This document shows, piece by piece, positions 51,400 to 61,468 of a DNA stretch of 64,000 bases. The first letter of the stretch is position 1. Every line of letters starts with the position of its first letter. The notes beneath the pieces are model-generated. The model saw only the letters and a program-made list of their open reading frames with translations, was not told the DNA's origin and did not search any database. The DNA is from Callipepla californica brunnescens (taxonomy: Eukaryota > Chordata > Aves > Galliformes > Odontophoridae): positions 8,996,423 to 9,060,422 of the forward strand of contig JALIRH010000023.1 of assembly GCA_023055505.1 (NCBI GenBank). Direction: 5' to 3'. The translations under genes and the position numbers were made by a program.

Positions 51400-51657
51400 C
51401 CCTGTGGTGTCATGTTTAGCAATAAAAGCTGGGGGACAGAAGAATAAAGAAAGGAGAGGCATTTGTTATTAAAGAGTCTGCCTTCTTAAACAACAGCTAA
51501 GTGTAACGAGAACCCACCAGGAAGTCTCCTGTTGGTGGGAAGTAGGATCTTGTTGTAATTTTATTTTATTTTTATTAAATAAACTGCCTTTTTCTTGACT
51601 CGTGAGTTTTGTGCATCTCGTTTTCTCTCTCTGTTCTGCTGAGTAGTGGAACTGACA
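51400..51657 (+). mobile_element. Probable LTR fragment
   Basis: The block reads like the end of an avian long terminal repeat. Early AATAAA words at about 51421 and 51446 precede a TTTTATTAAATAAACTGCCT polyadenylation region near 51570-51590. A T/C-rich stretch follows (CTCGTTTTCTCTCTCTGTTC), and the block ends near GGAACTGACA at 51657. The terminal TGACA resembles the end of the better-defined solo LTR at 61469-62314. The 5' border is unclear and no target duplication was found. No retroviral coding region adjoins it. Confidence 0.45.
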
Positions 51658-54600
51658 CAAGGAGTAGTCATTAGCCAAAGCCAAAGCAGTCTTGAGGGAA
51701 ACAAAAACAGCTACCTAGGGAACCTTTGTTAGTTCACCTCACTCCCTGACGTATGCCAGCTATGACTTAGCACCATTTCTAATGATGTGATATAATTGAT
51801 ACAGATTTGTTCATGGTAACACTGATCACCTCTTGTGATAAAATCACTGGCTGTGGTGATGAAAAATAGCTGTGGGTACAATGTCACATGATTAGTAATA
51901 CCTTCAGGTGATGCTTTCTCACGTAGCATTCTCATTCGGAAACAGAGGTGATGTGAATGAAAATAAAAGCCATTAGGTTGAATTAAATCTACCAGGTCAT
52001 CCAGGTTTAAATGGCTTGACACATAGCTGTAGGCCCCCATTAAACAAATTAACCCAGAAACAAAAAATTGATATTTTTATCTTATATTTTTCATAGTTTC
52101 ATTTTTGTTTTTATACTTATTAAACAAGTATGTTGTTCATGGTTCAAAGGACAGACTGAAACAATTTCCCTCCAGAAGTTCCTTCTATTTCCTTTCTTGT
52201 TTTGTCCTTCACAAAGAAGTTTGATGCATTCTGAATTCATATAAAGAGTCTACATTCTCTAATTCTTTGTCATTTAATTGAGCTTTCTGAGAAGATTTTG
52301 ATGAACATTCAAAATTCATCAACATATTTCTCTCTTTTTTCCTGTTATTAATTAATAAAGCCTCATTATCTTAGTTTTGTCAGTGATCTGACTCTAATAA
52401 ACTGGGATTTTCATGAATTCAATCACTTCAAATGTCTGCACTTTGTTTCATCTGTCTTTTCCAATTCAGCACCAAGGATATTTTGAAATTTTGCAGTTTG
52501 GTCTTGTTTTGCAGAAACTGAATGTCTTTTTTGTCTGTAAAGAATCTGAGTATTAAGATGAATAGACATAATGACATGAGCACTATTGTACATGAATACA
52601 CGCCTGCACAGTTAAACTATTTACTTCAAAATTCAAATTGTTTTGTGCAGTCACTGTTTATTCATTTGAAAATGTTCTTGTTTGTATGGGATATTCTGTT
52701 AAAAAATGTAGCTGAATTAAAAATACAGGTACTTTTAGATTATGTGGATATTATACTTATCAAGTTTATCACTGGTTCACTCAAGGAACCCATTGGGTTT
52801 GTGACATACATCAGATCACAATACAGTATTAGCTCTTATTTTCAGAATACCATCCCTGCACCCACTGGTTATAGAAGAGTTTACACACTGTAGTCTATTG
52901 ATCAAGCATTTGATTATTGACTTCTCTTATAAGGCCTGAACAAATAGGATAAAGTGTTCATTTTGCTCATTCTGTTCATTTTGTCTTTATATTCCAGAAC
53001 TGAATCGGAAACATGCAAGCATTTGTTTGAGACAAAATATTGCCAGAAGAGATAAAATTTCACCCTCTCCAGGATTTTCCAGTTTAAATCTGAAACACAT
53101 TGTTCAGGTTGTGTTCCAGAGTTATGTTTTGTTTTATTCACGGTGTAGAGTTATCATCACTAAATTCATCTCTGTCTTCAAAACAATTCAACACTATGTA
53201 AACAAGATCAAACATTTTTTGTTTCAGAGTTCTCACATATTTTTTGTTGTTGTTAACAAAAGTTTTAGTTTTGTTGTAAAACAATAAACTAGGCACAGAA
53301 TAGATTTACATGTAATGAATGCTAATCTTAGCTAAACCATCCAGCTTCTGTAGACCTAATAGATGTTTTCAACCAGAACTTGTGTTTCCAGTACAGGCAG
53401 CAAAATAATTCAAGTCAAGATATATAAATTCATTGTAGGTAAGTCTCATTTGACACAAGTGATAGCATAATTTGTATAACTCTGCCCTAAAACGTAAGAT
53501 TTTTGAATGAGAATACTACCAATTTCAGATTAGAGAAAAAGATGAAAGGACATTTTTCAGGAAGAGAATATAGACGTTCTGCTTCTTGCCTACTTCTCCT
53601 GGCATGGAAGAGAGATAATAGAGTCATTATTATTTTGAGTGCAAGACCAATCTAGCTATGTTTTTACTTATAATTAGTGTTATCATTAATTATGTTTTTG
53701 TTTTAAATTATTTTTAAGAACTGTGCAGAAATCCGTCAATACAATTAAGCTTAAAGTCTTTTAAGTAAGAAATACTTAGAATAGTGTTGTGAACAGAAAA
53801 AAATGAAAAGCAATGTGTCTAATTACACAAAGCTGACCAAAGTGATGAAGTTAAAGAAAAGTGCGACATTTCAAGTAAACTAATAGCTTTTACAGACCTA
53901 GAAAAGAGGAACTGCTCACAAATGAAGAAGGAAAAAGTGAAATTATTAAATGACATTTGAATTTCCTGAAACAAACAAATGAGGAAAACTATTTGGAAAG
54001 TCCAACATAAATATATCAAGAATAAACATGTGTGGAATATACAAAAAAGCTTTCACATTTTAGCTACATCATGTGATTTTCAATACAGGATTAAAAGTAT
54101 GTTGAACTGACAAACTACATGTGTTTAAATCTTTTAATATTTTTTCTCTCTTAAAAAGAGATGTATTAAAATATTTTCTAAATAAGCTTATGGAAAATTC
54201 AGTGAACATTAATTTAGTTAATGTTTTTATGCAGTCCAGGAATTTAAACTCAAAATCTCATGGATCACATACATCTTCAGCCCAGATCCTCAGCTGACAA
54301 GTAGCCAGCCTGACTTTAGAATAATACGTTTTTGGCAGTGGCATCAATCTATTTCTGACCTTTAAAAAAACATCATTATATGAGATTGATGAAGCTGAGA
54401 GTCATTATTTTCTGTAACGATAATCATGTCATACAACATCAGATTATTTTCCTGTTTTATGAATTTGATACATCCTTTGACACTTCCAATTTATTCATTA
54501 TTGCTCATGAAATGCATCATCTGAATTTAAAATGAAAAAAATATTAAAGACACGGCAGCACACATATGATTGTACTGCCATATAAGATACATCCAAAAAT

Positions 54601-54818
54601 ATTATGTCTAAATTTTTACTGAAAGTTTTAGAGACTTTTTCCTATAGCTTGAAACTGATCATGTGTACCCAACCACAAAGTCAGTGTTTTCATTTTCTTA
54701 ACATTATTTATTGGCCACATATATATTTATTTCTGAGTTCAGTCTTCTACTTTCACACTGATTAATACAGTAACAAGTATTTGCACAAATGAAAGAGGGT
54801 GTCACATAACTAGCAACT
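51658..54818. other. AT-rich non-coding stretch
   Basis: A 103-codon minus-strand frame (51729-52040) and a 123-codon plus frame (52522-52893) were inspected; neither shows a known domain, and both are compatible with chance. No repeat recognised. Confidence 0.5.
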
Positions 54819-54821
54819 AGA

Positions 54822-55045
54822 AGGATTGGCCTCAAGTTGAGCCAAGGGTGGCTCAGTTGCATATTAGGAAGAGTTTCCTCTCTAAGACTGTGGTTAGGTG
54901 CCGAAATGGGCTGCCCAGGGAGGTTTTCAAGAAACATATAGCTGTTCTACTAAGGGACGTGGTTTAGGGGGGAAATACTGATAAAAGGAAGACAGCTGGA
55001 CAAGATGATCTGGGAGGTCTTTTATAATTGGTGAATCTGTGATAA
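54822..55045 (+). mobile_element. CR1 LINE 3' end (divergent subfamily)
   Basis: GCCTCAAGTTGAGCCAAGGG, TGGCTCAGTTGCATATTAGG and AAGAGTTTCCTCTCTAAGAC, then GGGCTGCCCAGGGAGGTTTT and a tail near GGTGAATCTGTGATAAAATA. The wording differs from the other copies, suggesting a different CR1 subfamily. 5'-truncated and inactive. Confidence 0.88.
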
Positions 55046-55263
55046 AATAGATGCATATATATATACTTCAGAAATGCTCACAGAAATGTATTCCAAAGCA
55101 TCTTGCAAGAAAAATATCCTTATAATCCAACTCAAGTCAGTAACAGTAGATTATTGAAATACCCTACTAAGAAAGACACATCTCACACAGGCAGGACAGT
55201 AAATGAAAACTCAGATAGTAGTAGGGTAAAGTCTAGTGTGATCGAGATCCAAAATTATTTCCA

Positions 55264-56600
55264 CTTTTCAATTTCTTAAAAAATGGTAATATAACTTTAA
55301 TAATCAAGTGGTTGAAAGGATTCCAATAATATTAGCAAGTGAATAAAATGTGAATGCATTCTGGAAACAACTTCCAAACAGAGCACTTCTCCTAGTAAAG
55401 AAAAAATGAAGGGTTCCTTTTATCCAACAGAAGAAGCAGACTAGTCATCTCTGCTTTCAGTAATCAGTCATTAATTTATCATTATCACCTGTTATCTCAG
55501 TGCAGACTTTGTTGTAATACAATTGACAAAATAGTGACACAGCATGAATTGAAGCAGTTTTTAATGCAAAATGTTAAAATTTGCTTTATACGCTGCATAG
55601 CAGTATTAGACTCAGGGGGCTGGAGGGAAAGCATGGGAGAAAGGGAAGCAGAATTATCTGCTCAAACATAATAATGAAGTGTTATTTTTTCTATACTTTT
55701 ACCTTTATTTTTATTTTAAGCAGGCTTGAAAATATGAATATAGGAATTGCTGTTTCATCTGTTTCAATACTTAACAGATTACAGCAAATAATCAGATGTA
55801 TAGCTTGTACATCAGTAATAAGTTGAGTGATACATCATGTTTAATACTGTTCTTTATTTATTCTAAAGTGAGGGCTTCCATTTTTTTTTATTCGCTTTGT
55901 TTTGTTTTGTGTATTTTTTCTTTCCAGATAAAACGCTCCTTTTATCCTACATTTCCTGTGCAACAATTGAAGATACTTTTACAGAGTGGGAATTGTTTTT
56001 TTTTCAGAATTTCTTATTATATCTACATGTCTACGGTGGCCTGGCCTACCAGCTGCAGTTTGCAAGATTTTAACAGAAACAACCTTGTATATTGTTGCTT
56101 CTTACAATGCTTCAGTCATAGTTTTTAATGGGGTTAATATTCTATGCCAGTGACTTGAGAACCAAAGCACTGATATGTATGTGTACGTGTTTCTATACGT
56201 ACATTTCTAAAATATATAGTATGCATTTCAATTAAAGAAATGTAAAAGACAAAGGAATTTCCCTTGGAAGTACCTTGAAGAGTTTCAAATTCCATACACA
56301 AGATACTGGTGATCAAAGCTCTGTTTACCCATAAAAATGAGCATTGTTTTCTTACTTCTAAAAGATGAAAATAGGTTGTTTGGGTGATACTTTATGCAAA
56401 GTCAAGACTCAAAGATTCAAGTATCAAATAGATAAGATGCCATCACTGGAAGTTCACATTCTCTTAATCGCTATATGCTTCGATGCATGTGAAAAATCTT
56501 TTGTTTGGTGTGCACATTTTCCTACGCAAGCAAAAATTAAAGATGACTCTAAAGACCTAAATATCTGTATCACAGAAGTTTTCTAGAACAGATGCAAGAA
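55264..56600. repeat. Flanking direct repeat, copy A (left end of tandem unit)
   Basis: From CTTTTCAATTTC at 55264 to at least 56531, this sequence recurs in the same orientation from 61096 to the window end. Matching landmarks are TAATCAAGTGGTTGAAAGGA (55301, 61132), ATCAGATGTATAGCTTGTAC (55791, 63051), CTCCTTTTATCCTACATTTC and GGTGGCCTGGCCTACCAGCT. By eye, copies differ by scattered substitutions and small indels, with over 90% agreement in aligned parts. Copy A lacks three blocks found in copy B. The distance between starts is 5832 bp. The repeat is non-coding. Confidence 0.93.
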
Positions 56601-56876
56601 AGTCCACTTATTCTCTCCTAAATAGTGAAGAATTTGACCCTAAACCTGAATGTTTCTGAAGTAGTATGAGATTCAACTTTAAGTTAAAAGTTTGCAGATT
56701 CAACTAAAATCACCAATGCCATGAGTTAAGTCACCTGGATTTCCCATAAAACTACAAAGCTTGGGTAGATACACTTGGGAGAGAGCCAACACCTATGGGA
56801 TAGCTGTTGTACATAAGCTGCCCGTTAAACTTCATGCTTATGGATGGACAAGTCCATAAAAATGGACATGAGTGAC
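56601..56876. other. Upstream spacer of the RING gene
   Basis: AT-rich spacer between direct repeat A and the first promoter block; it probably belongs to the tandem unit, but the copy-B counterpart would lie past the window. No further motif except a CRE-like site at its right edge. Confidence 0.5.
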
Positions 56877-57232
56877 GTCGATGACATCACTCAGCAGCAG
56901 ACTGTGACATCACCGAGTGACGCATTGTGACTACTCAGCCCTCACTGCTCCTCTCCTGGGGCGCTGGCGGAACCCAGCTCATTCTGGCTCGTTCCTGGAC
57001 CCTGCTGAGCAGTTGTGCGAGGCTTGGAGGTCGAGCAAGTGTTTGGTTGTGCTGTGCTGTGTTGGGTCGTGCCTGGGGCTGCTTGCAGCATCTCAGTGCC
57101 CGAGCCCAGAGCATTGCTCGTTTCCCCGGCCCTGCCTAGTGCAGGCAACCGGGGCGCTACAGAGCACACCCGCAGCAGCGGAGGTGAGTGGTGCGGGGAC
57201 ACCTGGGGCTTATGGGGCAGCTGCAGGGAGTT
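56877..57232 (+). promoter_or_regulatory. Distal promoter/first-exon block P1 of the RING gene
   Basis: This GC- and CpG-rich block is nearly identical to the one at 57795-58140. It starts with clustered CRE/ATF-like sites: TGACGTCG at 56873-56880, TGACATCA at 56882-56889 and 56905-56912, TGACGCAT at 56918-56925. No TATA box is seen, as in CpG-island promoters. It ends with a consensus splice donor, GGAG/GTGAGT, at 57184, so a non-coding exon ending at 57183 could splice to the acceptor at 58270. It is the promoter copy farther from the gene, separated from the other by a CR1 insertion. Use of either promoter is an inference. Confidence 0.65.
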
Positions 57233-57404
57233 ACATTCACATCGTTGCCAAAGTGTATGCTTGAACCTCATCCTGAGCCTCAGTAGACAAACAGTGAAAG
57301 TGTCTCTTGCTCAGCATCCTGTGTCATGCCTAACAGCCTACATGATTGGCAGGCAAGGGCTGACCTCCCCTGGGAAACCTCTGTGCCAGCTGAGGAAGGG
57401 TCTG

Positions 57405-57786
57405 CAGACAAGTCTTGTGAGCAGCAGGGAATTAGGGTTACTTAGCCTACAGAAAAATGGCATCAGGGGAGACCTTACTGCTCTCTACAGTCATCTCAGT
57501 GGAGTCAGAATGGAGGTGGGAATTGGTCTGCTCTCCCAGGAAACAAATGACAAGATGCAATGGTGTCAAGCTGCACCAGCAAAGGTTTGGGTTGATGTTA
57601 GGAAAATTATATTCACTAAAAGTGTTACGAAGCATTGGAACGGGCTGCCAGAAAGTAGCTGTATCCACATCTCTGAAGTAAATCTAAAGGACATGTTGAT
57701 TCAGTCTTTGGGAACTCGGTGTAGTGGCAGATTTCTCAATTCTAGGGTAGTTTTGGAACTAGATGGTCTTGGAGTACTTTTAGAAC
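57405..57786 (+). mobile_element. CR1 LINE fragment between the two promoter copies
   Basis: GAGCAGCAGGGAATTAGGGT, TACTTAGCCTACAGAAAAAT, GCATTGGAACGGGCTGCCAG and TTTTGGAACTAGATGGTCTT follow the CR1 3' region order on the + strand. The usual ATTCTATG tail is missing: the match stops near 57786, eight bases before promoter copy P2 begins. A 259-codon frame running through P1 and this CR1 on the + strand is incidental. Sequence at 57233-57404 is not recognised. Confidence 0.85.
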
Positions 57787-57794
57787 CCAGGTGA

Positions 57795-58140
57795 GTCGAT
57801 GACATCACTGAGCAGCAGACTGTGACATCACCGGGTGACGCACTGTGACTGCTCAGCCCTCACTGCTCCTCTCCTGGGGCGCTGGCGGAACCCGGCTCAT
57901 TCTGGCTCGTTCCTGGACCCTGCTGAGCAGTTGTGCGAGGCTTGGAGGTCGAGCAACGGTTTATCTGTGCTGTGCTGTGCTGGGTCGTGCCTGGGGCTGC
58001 TTGCAGCATCTCAGTGCCCGAGCCCAGAGCATTGCTCGTTTCCCCGGCCCTGCCTAGTGCAGGCAACCGGGGCGCTACAGAGCGCACCCGCAGCAGCGGA
58101 GGTGAGTGGTGCGGGGACACCTGGGTCACTCAGGGCAGCC
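57795..58140 (+). promoter_or_regulatory. Proximal promoter/first-exon block P2 of the RING gene
   Basis: Near-identical copy of P1, directly upstream of the gene. It carries TGACATCA at 57800-57807 and 57823-57830 and TGACGCAC at 57836-57843, then GC-rich, TATA-less sequence and a non-coding exon ending in GGAG at 58101 with donor GTGAGT at 58102. The spacing of the three CRE-like sites matches P1 (23 bp and 13 bp). CRE/ATF-type sites often drive germline or stress-responsive transcription, but expression cannot be read from sequence. Confidence 0.72.
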
Positions 58141-58270
58141 GTGGGTTAGGGTAGGGTGCACGAGATAAACCAGTGCGGGGCTTGGGAAGGCTTCCTGCTG
58201 AGGAATGGACTGCTGAGGACGTTCAGACGCTGGGACAGAGAGTGACTGTGAGCCTCTTCCTCTCTTGCAG
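58102..58270 (+). other. 5' UTR intron of the RING gene (169 nt)
   Basis: The donor GAG/GTGAGT at 58102 matches the consensus. The acceptor is preceded by the pyrimidine tract CCTCTTCCTCTCTTGCAG ending at 58270. A possible branch-type word (GTGAC or CTGAGG) lies 20-70 nt upstream. Removing the intron joins the P2 exon to an exon that starts at 58271, 78 nt before the start codon. The intron is short and does not interrupt the coding region. Confidence 0.75.
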
Positions 58271-58348
58271 TGTGACACCACCGCTGCAGCTCTGGTGAAG
58301 AACAGCTTGTCATCTGCAGTTCTCCCAGCCCACTGCAGCGAGAAGACC

Positions 58349-59389
58349 ATGGCTGCGGAAGAGCCATGGACATGTCCCGTCTGCGGCGATGCGCGACAGG
58401 ACACTGCACGTGTGATTCCGTGCAACCACACGTTCTGTGCTGGCTGCATCCATCGGTGGGCGAGGCTGAAAGACACGTGCCCACTGTGCAGGACGGCCAT
58501 GAAGAGCATCCGGGTCTCCGTGCGGGGAAACATGTACCTTGAATGCACGGTGTCCCCACCCGCATTGCCAGTGCCCATCGGCTTCGGCACCACCACCGGC
58601 CCCAGCGGCACCGCGGCAGCTGCTGAACACAGCAATGTGGAAGCAGTTAGAGTGGGCGGCCTTCTACCGGAGCAGTGGGCAGCACTCTTCAGGGAGAGAC
58701 CCGACCTCCTGTGGCCGGTGCTGCCCTGGCTGGAGGAGATACTCTCCGTCATCCCGGGGATTCGCCTGTGGCAGATCATTATAACAATGAGCACGATCCA
58801 GGTACTGCTATGCCAGGTGGGCCTGGACAGGGCCGCCCTGGTGCAGCGCACCCGTAACATCCTTGGAGCCGTCACCGCACCGCTGATGGAAAGGCTCATC
58901 AACATCATCGTGATACTGTGCGGCCCGGAGGCCCGGAGGCTGCTGGGCCTCCCAGAGCCCAACAACGCCCAGCAGCAGGAGGACGGCCGCGAAGAGCCCG
59001 GCGTGGAACAGCAGCACGAGGACGGCCCCGCGGCCCCGTCCGGTCCCGCCGCGTCCCCGCAGGGCACCGCCGCCCCCAGCGCCGCTCCCTACGACGGCTC
59101 CGCGGGTCCCGAAGCGGAGGAGCTCCCCGGCACGTCCGGCGGGGCTCTGGGCGGGGGTGCCGCCGAGCTCCCCGCCGCACCCAGCCCCGCGCAGCGGGAG
59201 CGGCCCGGCGACGAGCCGGGTCCCGAGGCAGCCGGTCCCTCCGAGCAGGGACGCAGCCGCGGCCCCTCCGCTCGCGGCCGGGGCGGGAAGCGCTCGGCCG
59301 GTGGGCCCCGGCGCCCCACGAAGAGGAGGGCCGCCAGCGCCCAGCGCGCTCCTCCGCCCCGCAAGAGGCGGCCTCCCCGACGCCCCTAG
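58349..59389 (+). CDS. Topors-like C3HC4 RING-finger protein, probable E3 ubiquitin ligase
   Basis: The 346-residue product starts at ATG 58349 in a strong context (GACCATGG). The same frame is open further upstream, but only through a non-ATG start across the 3' splice site. The RING has ligands C9, C12, C25, H27, C30, C33, C44 and C47, spaced C-x2-C-x12-C-x-H-x2-C-x2-C-x10-C-x2-C. This is the same spacing as TOPORS, a ubiquitin and SUMO E3 ligase. Residues about 105-201 form a leucine- and tryptophan-rich, probably all-helical domain ending in EARRLLG, which I associate with multi-copy avian Topors-like proteins. Residues 205-300 are Ala/Gly/Pro/Glu-rich low complexity. The tail 301-346 is strongly basic, with KRR and RKRR clusters fitting a nuclear signal. 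A single coding exon with a spliced 5' UTR and very high GC distinguish it from the AT-rich surroundings. All zinc ligands are intact and the frame is unbroken, so it looks functional. Substrates are unknown. Confidence 0.88.
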   Translation: MAAEEPWTCPVCGDARQDTARVIPCNHTFCAGCIHRWARLKDTCPLCRTAMKSIRVSVRGNMYLECTVSPPALPVPIGFGTTTGPSGTAAAAEHSNVEAVRVGGLLPEQWAALFRERPDLLWPVLPWLEEILSVIPGIRLWQIIITMSTIQVLLCQVGLDRAALVQRTRNILGAVTAPLMERLINIIVILCGPEARRLLGLPEPNNAQQQEDGREEPGVEQQHEDGPAAPSGPAASPQGTAAPSAAPYDGSAGPEAEELPGTSGGALGGGAAELPAAPSPAQRERPGDEPGPEAAGPSEQGRSRGPSARGRGGKRSAGGPRRPTKRRAASAQRAPPPRKRRPPRRP

Positions 59390-59428
59390 CCGTTCTTAAC
59401 ACCGCCTGTCCCTTAGGATGTAACGTAT

Positions 59429-59456
59429 AATAAATAAAGGATATTATAAAAATAAA
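59429..59456 (+). terminator. Polyadenylation signals of the RING gene
   Basis: AATAAA occurs at 59429-59434, 59433-59438 and 59451-59456, 40-67 nt after the stop codon, followed by a G/T-containing region (GGAAGCGTGG, then TTGTTCC). This gives a very short 3' UTR of roughly 80-90 nt. Confidence 0.85.
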
Positions 59457-59639
59457 GGAAGCGTGGAATCACGCATTGTTCCTAGCGTCCAGTTGTCGAG
59501 ACGGTTCCCCCTTCACGAGCACCTCCTACACACTCTGTGCCATAGAACCCGTGCCCATTGAGCTGGGCCATCTGATGATTCATTATAAAACTAATGCCAC
59601 CAAAAAAAGCAAGGAGTCATACTAATTGGGGGTTCCAGT

Positions 59640-59965
59640 TAGTGCTTGGAGACTCTGAGGCCCCCATTTGCTGCCCAGATAACCCCTCTGGAGAGGATTT
59701 TTCTGGGGTGAGCAGTTATCAGGCAAAAAATGTGGTCAAGTACCTCAGCCTTCTCCCTGTCTCTTGATACCAGCCTGCTTGTGTCACTCACTAAGGGTTG
59801 CCAGCTGGGAGGACAGAGAGCACTGCTTGCACAGCTAGTCCCTTTAGCATGCTTCCAAGGGATGTAAAGGCCCTTGAAATGTTTTGTACTTTCCCTGATT
59901 CAGTGTCCTGAGACCCTACTGGAATGACAGTGAGCTGGTAGTAGTCATCAGATGTGGCAGAGCCT
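59640..59965 (-). mobile_element. Probable CR1 ORF2 fragment, minus strand
   Basis: Read on the minus strand, the segment gives GGGAGAAGGCTGAGGTACTT then GACCACATTTTTTGCCTGAT. This resembles the CR1 ORF2 region between the endonuclease and reverse-transcriptase domains, where an EKAEVLN-type helix is followed by FFASVF. Neighbouring sequence is less clear, so borders are approximate. It is an old, broken copy inside the tandem unit. Confidence 0.5.
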
Positions 59966-60184
59966 TCCTGAAGTCTCTGACACGTGACCCCAGAAAAAAT
60001 GTTTTCCTCAGTCTGATGGGATGCTGGCTGCCTTGAGTTTTGTGGTTTTGCCTGTGAAATAACCTATCTGTGCATAGGTTATCTGTAGTTTCCACACTCC
60101 TTGTTTTTGTCCCTCATCGTGCATTTTTTATATTTCATCCTATAGCCCTGACAGCCACCGGTTAATGGCTCAGTGTCTGGATGA
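59966..60184. other. Spacer between opposite-strand CR1 fragments
   Basis: Non-coding sequence with a short inverted repeat, ATAACCTATCTGTGCATAGG then TTAT, at about 60058-60082. No gene seen. Confidence 0.5.
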
Positions 60185-61094
60185 CAAGCAATGTCCCCCA
60201 GATTACTTTTTGTTGTCTTCAACAACAGTGACACTGACAGTGGGACCAAGTGTACCCTCTGCGAGTTTGCTGCTGATGCCAAGCTGTGGGGTGCAGTTGT
60301 CACACCAAAGGGATGGGATGCCATCCAGAGAGACCTAAACAGGCTTGAGCAGAGGTCTCAGGTGAATATCACAAGGTTCAGCAAATCGAAGTGCAAGGTC
60401 TTGCACCTGGGTCAAGGCAACCCTGACTATCAATTCCAGCTGCAGAATGAAAGGATTTTGCACAGCCTTGCAAAAAGGACCTGAGGGCAGTGGTGGATGG
60501 GAAGGTAGACAAGAGACAGCAGTGCACCCTTGAAGCCCAGAAAGCCAACCGTGTCCTGGGCTGAATAAAATAAATGGCCAGCAGGTCGAGGGAGGTGATC
60601 CTTACCTGGAGTACTGCATCCAGATGTGGATTCCTCAGTACAGGAGAGACATAGACCTTTTGGAGCAGATCCAGAGTACGGCCACAAAGATGATCCATGA
60701 CGTGGAACACCTGCCCTATGAGAACAGACTGAGAGAGCTGGGGCTGTTCAGCCTGGAGAAGAGAATGCTGCAAGGTGAGCTGATAGCGGCCTCTCGGTAT
60801 CTGAAGGGGAGCTACAGGGAAGAAGGGGACAGACACTGTTGCAGGGTTTGTGGTGACAGAACAAGGGGGTATTGTTTCAAGCTCAGAGAGGGTAGATTTG
60901 GGTTACTATCAAGGAAAAACCTTCTATAGAGAGGTTGGTGGAGCCCTGTTACAGGTTGCCCATTTTGCTGGTGGATGCCCCATCACTGGAGACTTTCCAG
61001 GCGAGGCTGGACTAGGCCCTGGGTAACCTCATCTAGCTATGGATGTTCCGTGTTCATTGCAGGGGTGATGGATTAGATGGCCTTCAGAGGTCCC
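60185..61094 (+). mobile_element. CR1 LINE ORF2 C-terminal half and 3' UTR, ~910 bp
   Basis: The copy begins near the reverse-transcriptase end (frame reading CTLCEFAADAKLWGAVVTP, from 60255) and continues through KCKVLHLGQGNP. After a frameshift it runs through a segment reading LEQIQSTATKMIHDVEHLPY and LRELGLFSLEKRMLQGELI, and then the 3' UTR. It stops at GATGGCCTTCAGAGGTCCC, lacking the terminal repeat tail, exactly where the second flanking repeat copy begins (61096). Frameshifts and stops make it inactive. It marks the right end of the putative tandem unit. Confidence 0.95.
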
Positions 61095-61468
61095 TCTTTT
61101 CAATTTCATAGAAAATGCTAATATAGCTTTAATAATCAAGTGGTTGAAAGGATTCCATTAGTATCAGCAAGTGAATACAACGTGAATGTATTCTGGAAAC
61201 ATCAACGTCCAAACAGAACTCTTCTCGTAGTAAAGAAAAAAATGAAGGGTTCCTTTTATCCAACAGAAGAAGCAGACTCGTCATCTCTGCTTTCAGTAAT
61301 CTGTCATTAATTTGTCATTGTCACCTGTTACCTCAGTGCGGACTTGATTGTAATCCAATTGACAAAGTAGTGACATAGCATGAGTTGAAGCAGTTTTTAA
61401 CGCAACATGTTATGTTAAAATTAGCTTTATACACTGCATAGCAGTATGAGAGTCAGGGGGCTGGAGGG

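Noticed and set aside
51729..52040. 103-codon minus-strand frame next to an LTR-like segment, considered as a retroviral or host gene fragment
   Set aside because: No motif of gag, protease, reverse transcriptase, integrase or a known host domain could be seen, and splice signals are absent.
52522..52893. 123-codon plus-strand frame
   Set aside because: No domain, AT-rich codon content like its surroundings, length within chance expectation.
57015..57794. 259-codon frame crossing promoter copy P1 and the CR1 fragment
   Set aside because: It runs from a GC-rich promoter block through a splice donor into a retrotransposon; no protein similarity beyond CR1, so treated as incidental.
58265..58348. 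An N-terminal extension of the RING protein starting upstream of ATG 58349
   Set aside because: The upstream frame begins with TTG inside the pyrimidine tract of the splice acceptor; the first good ATG with a strong context is at 58349.
58126..59402. Antisense open frames (313, 165 and 139 codons) opposite the RING gene
   Set aside because: High GC removes stop codons on the complementary strand; the sequences are Ser/Pro/Arg/Ala low-complexity shadows without domains, while the sense frame has an intact RING.
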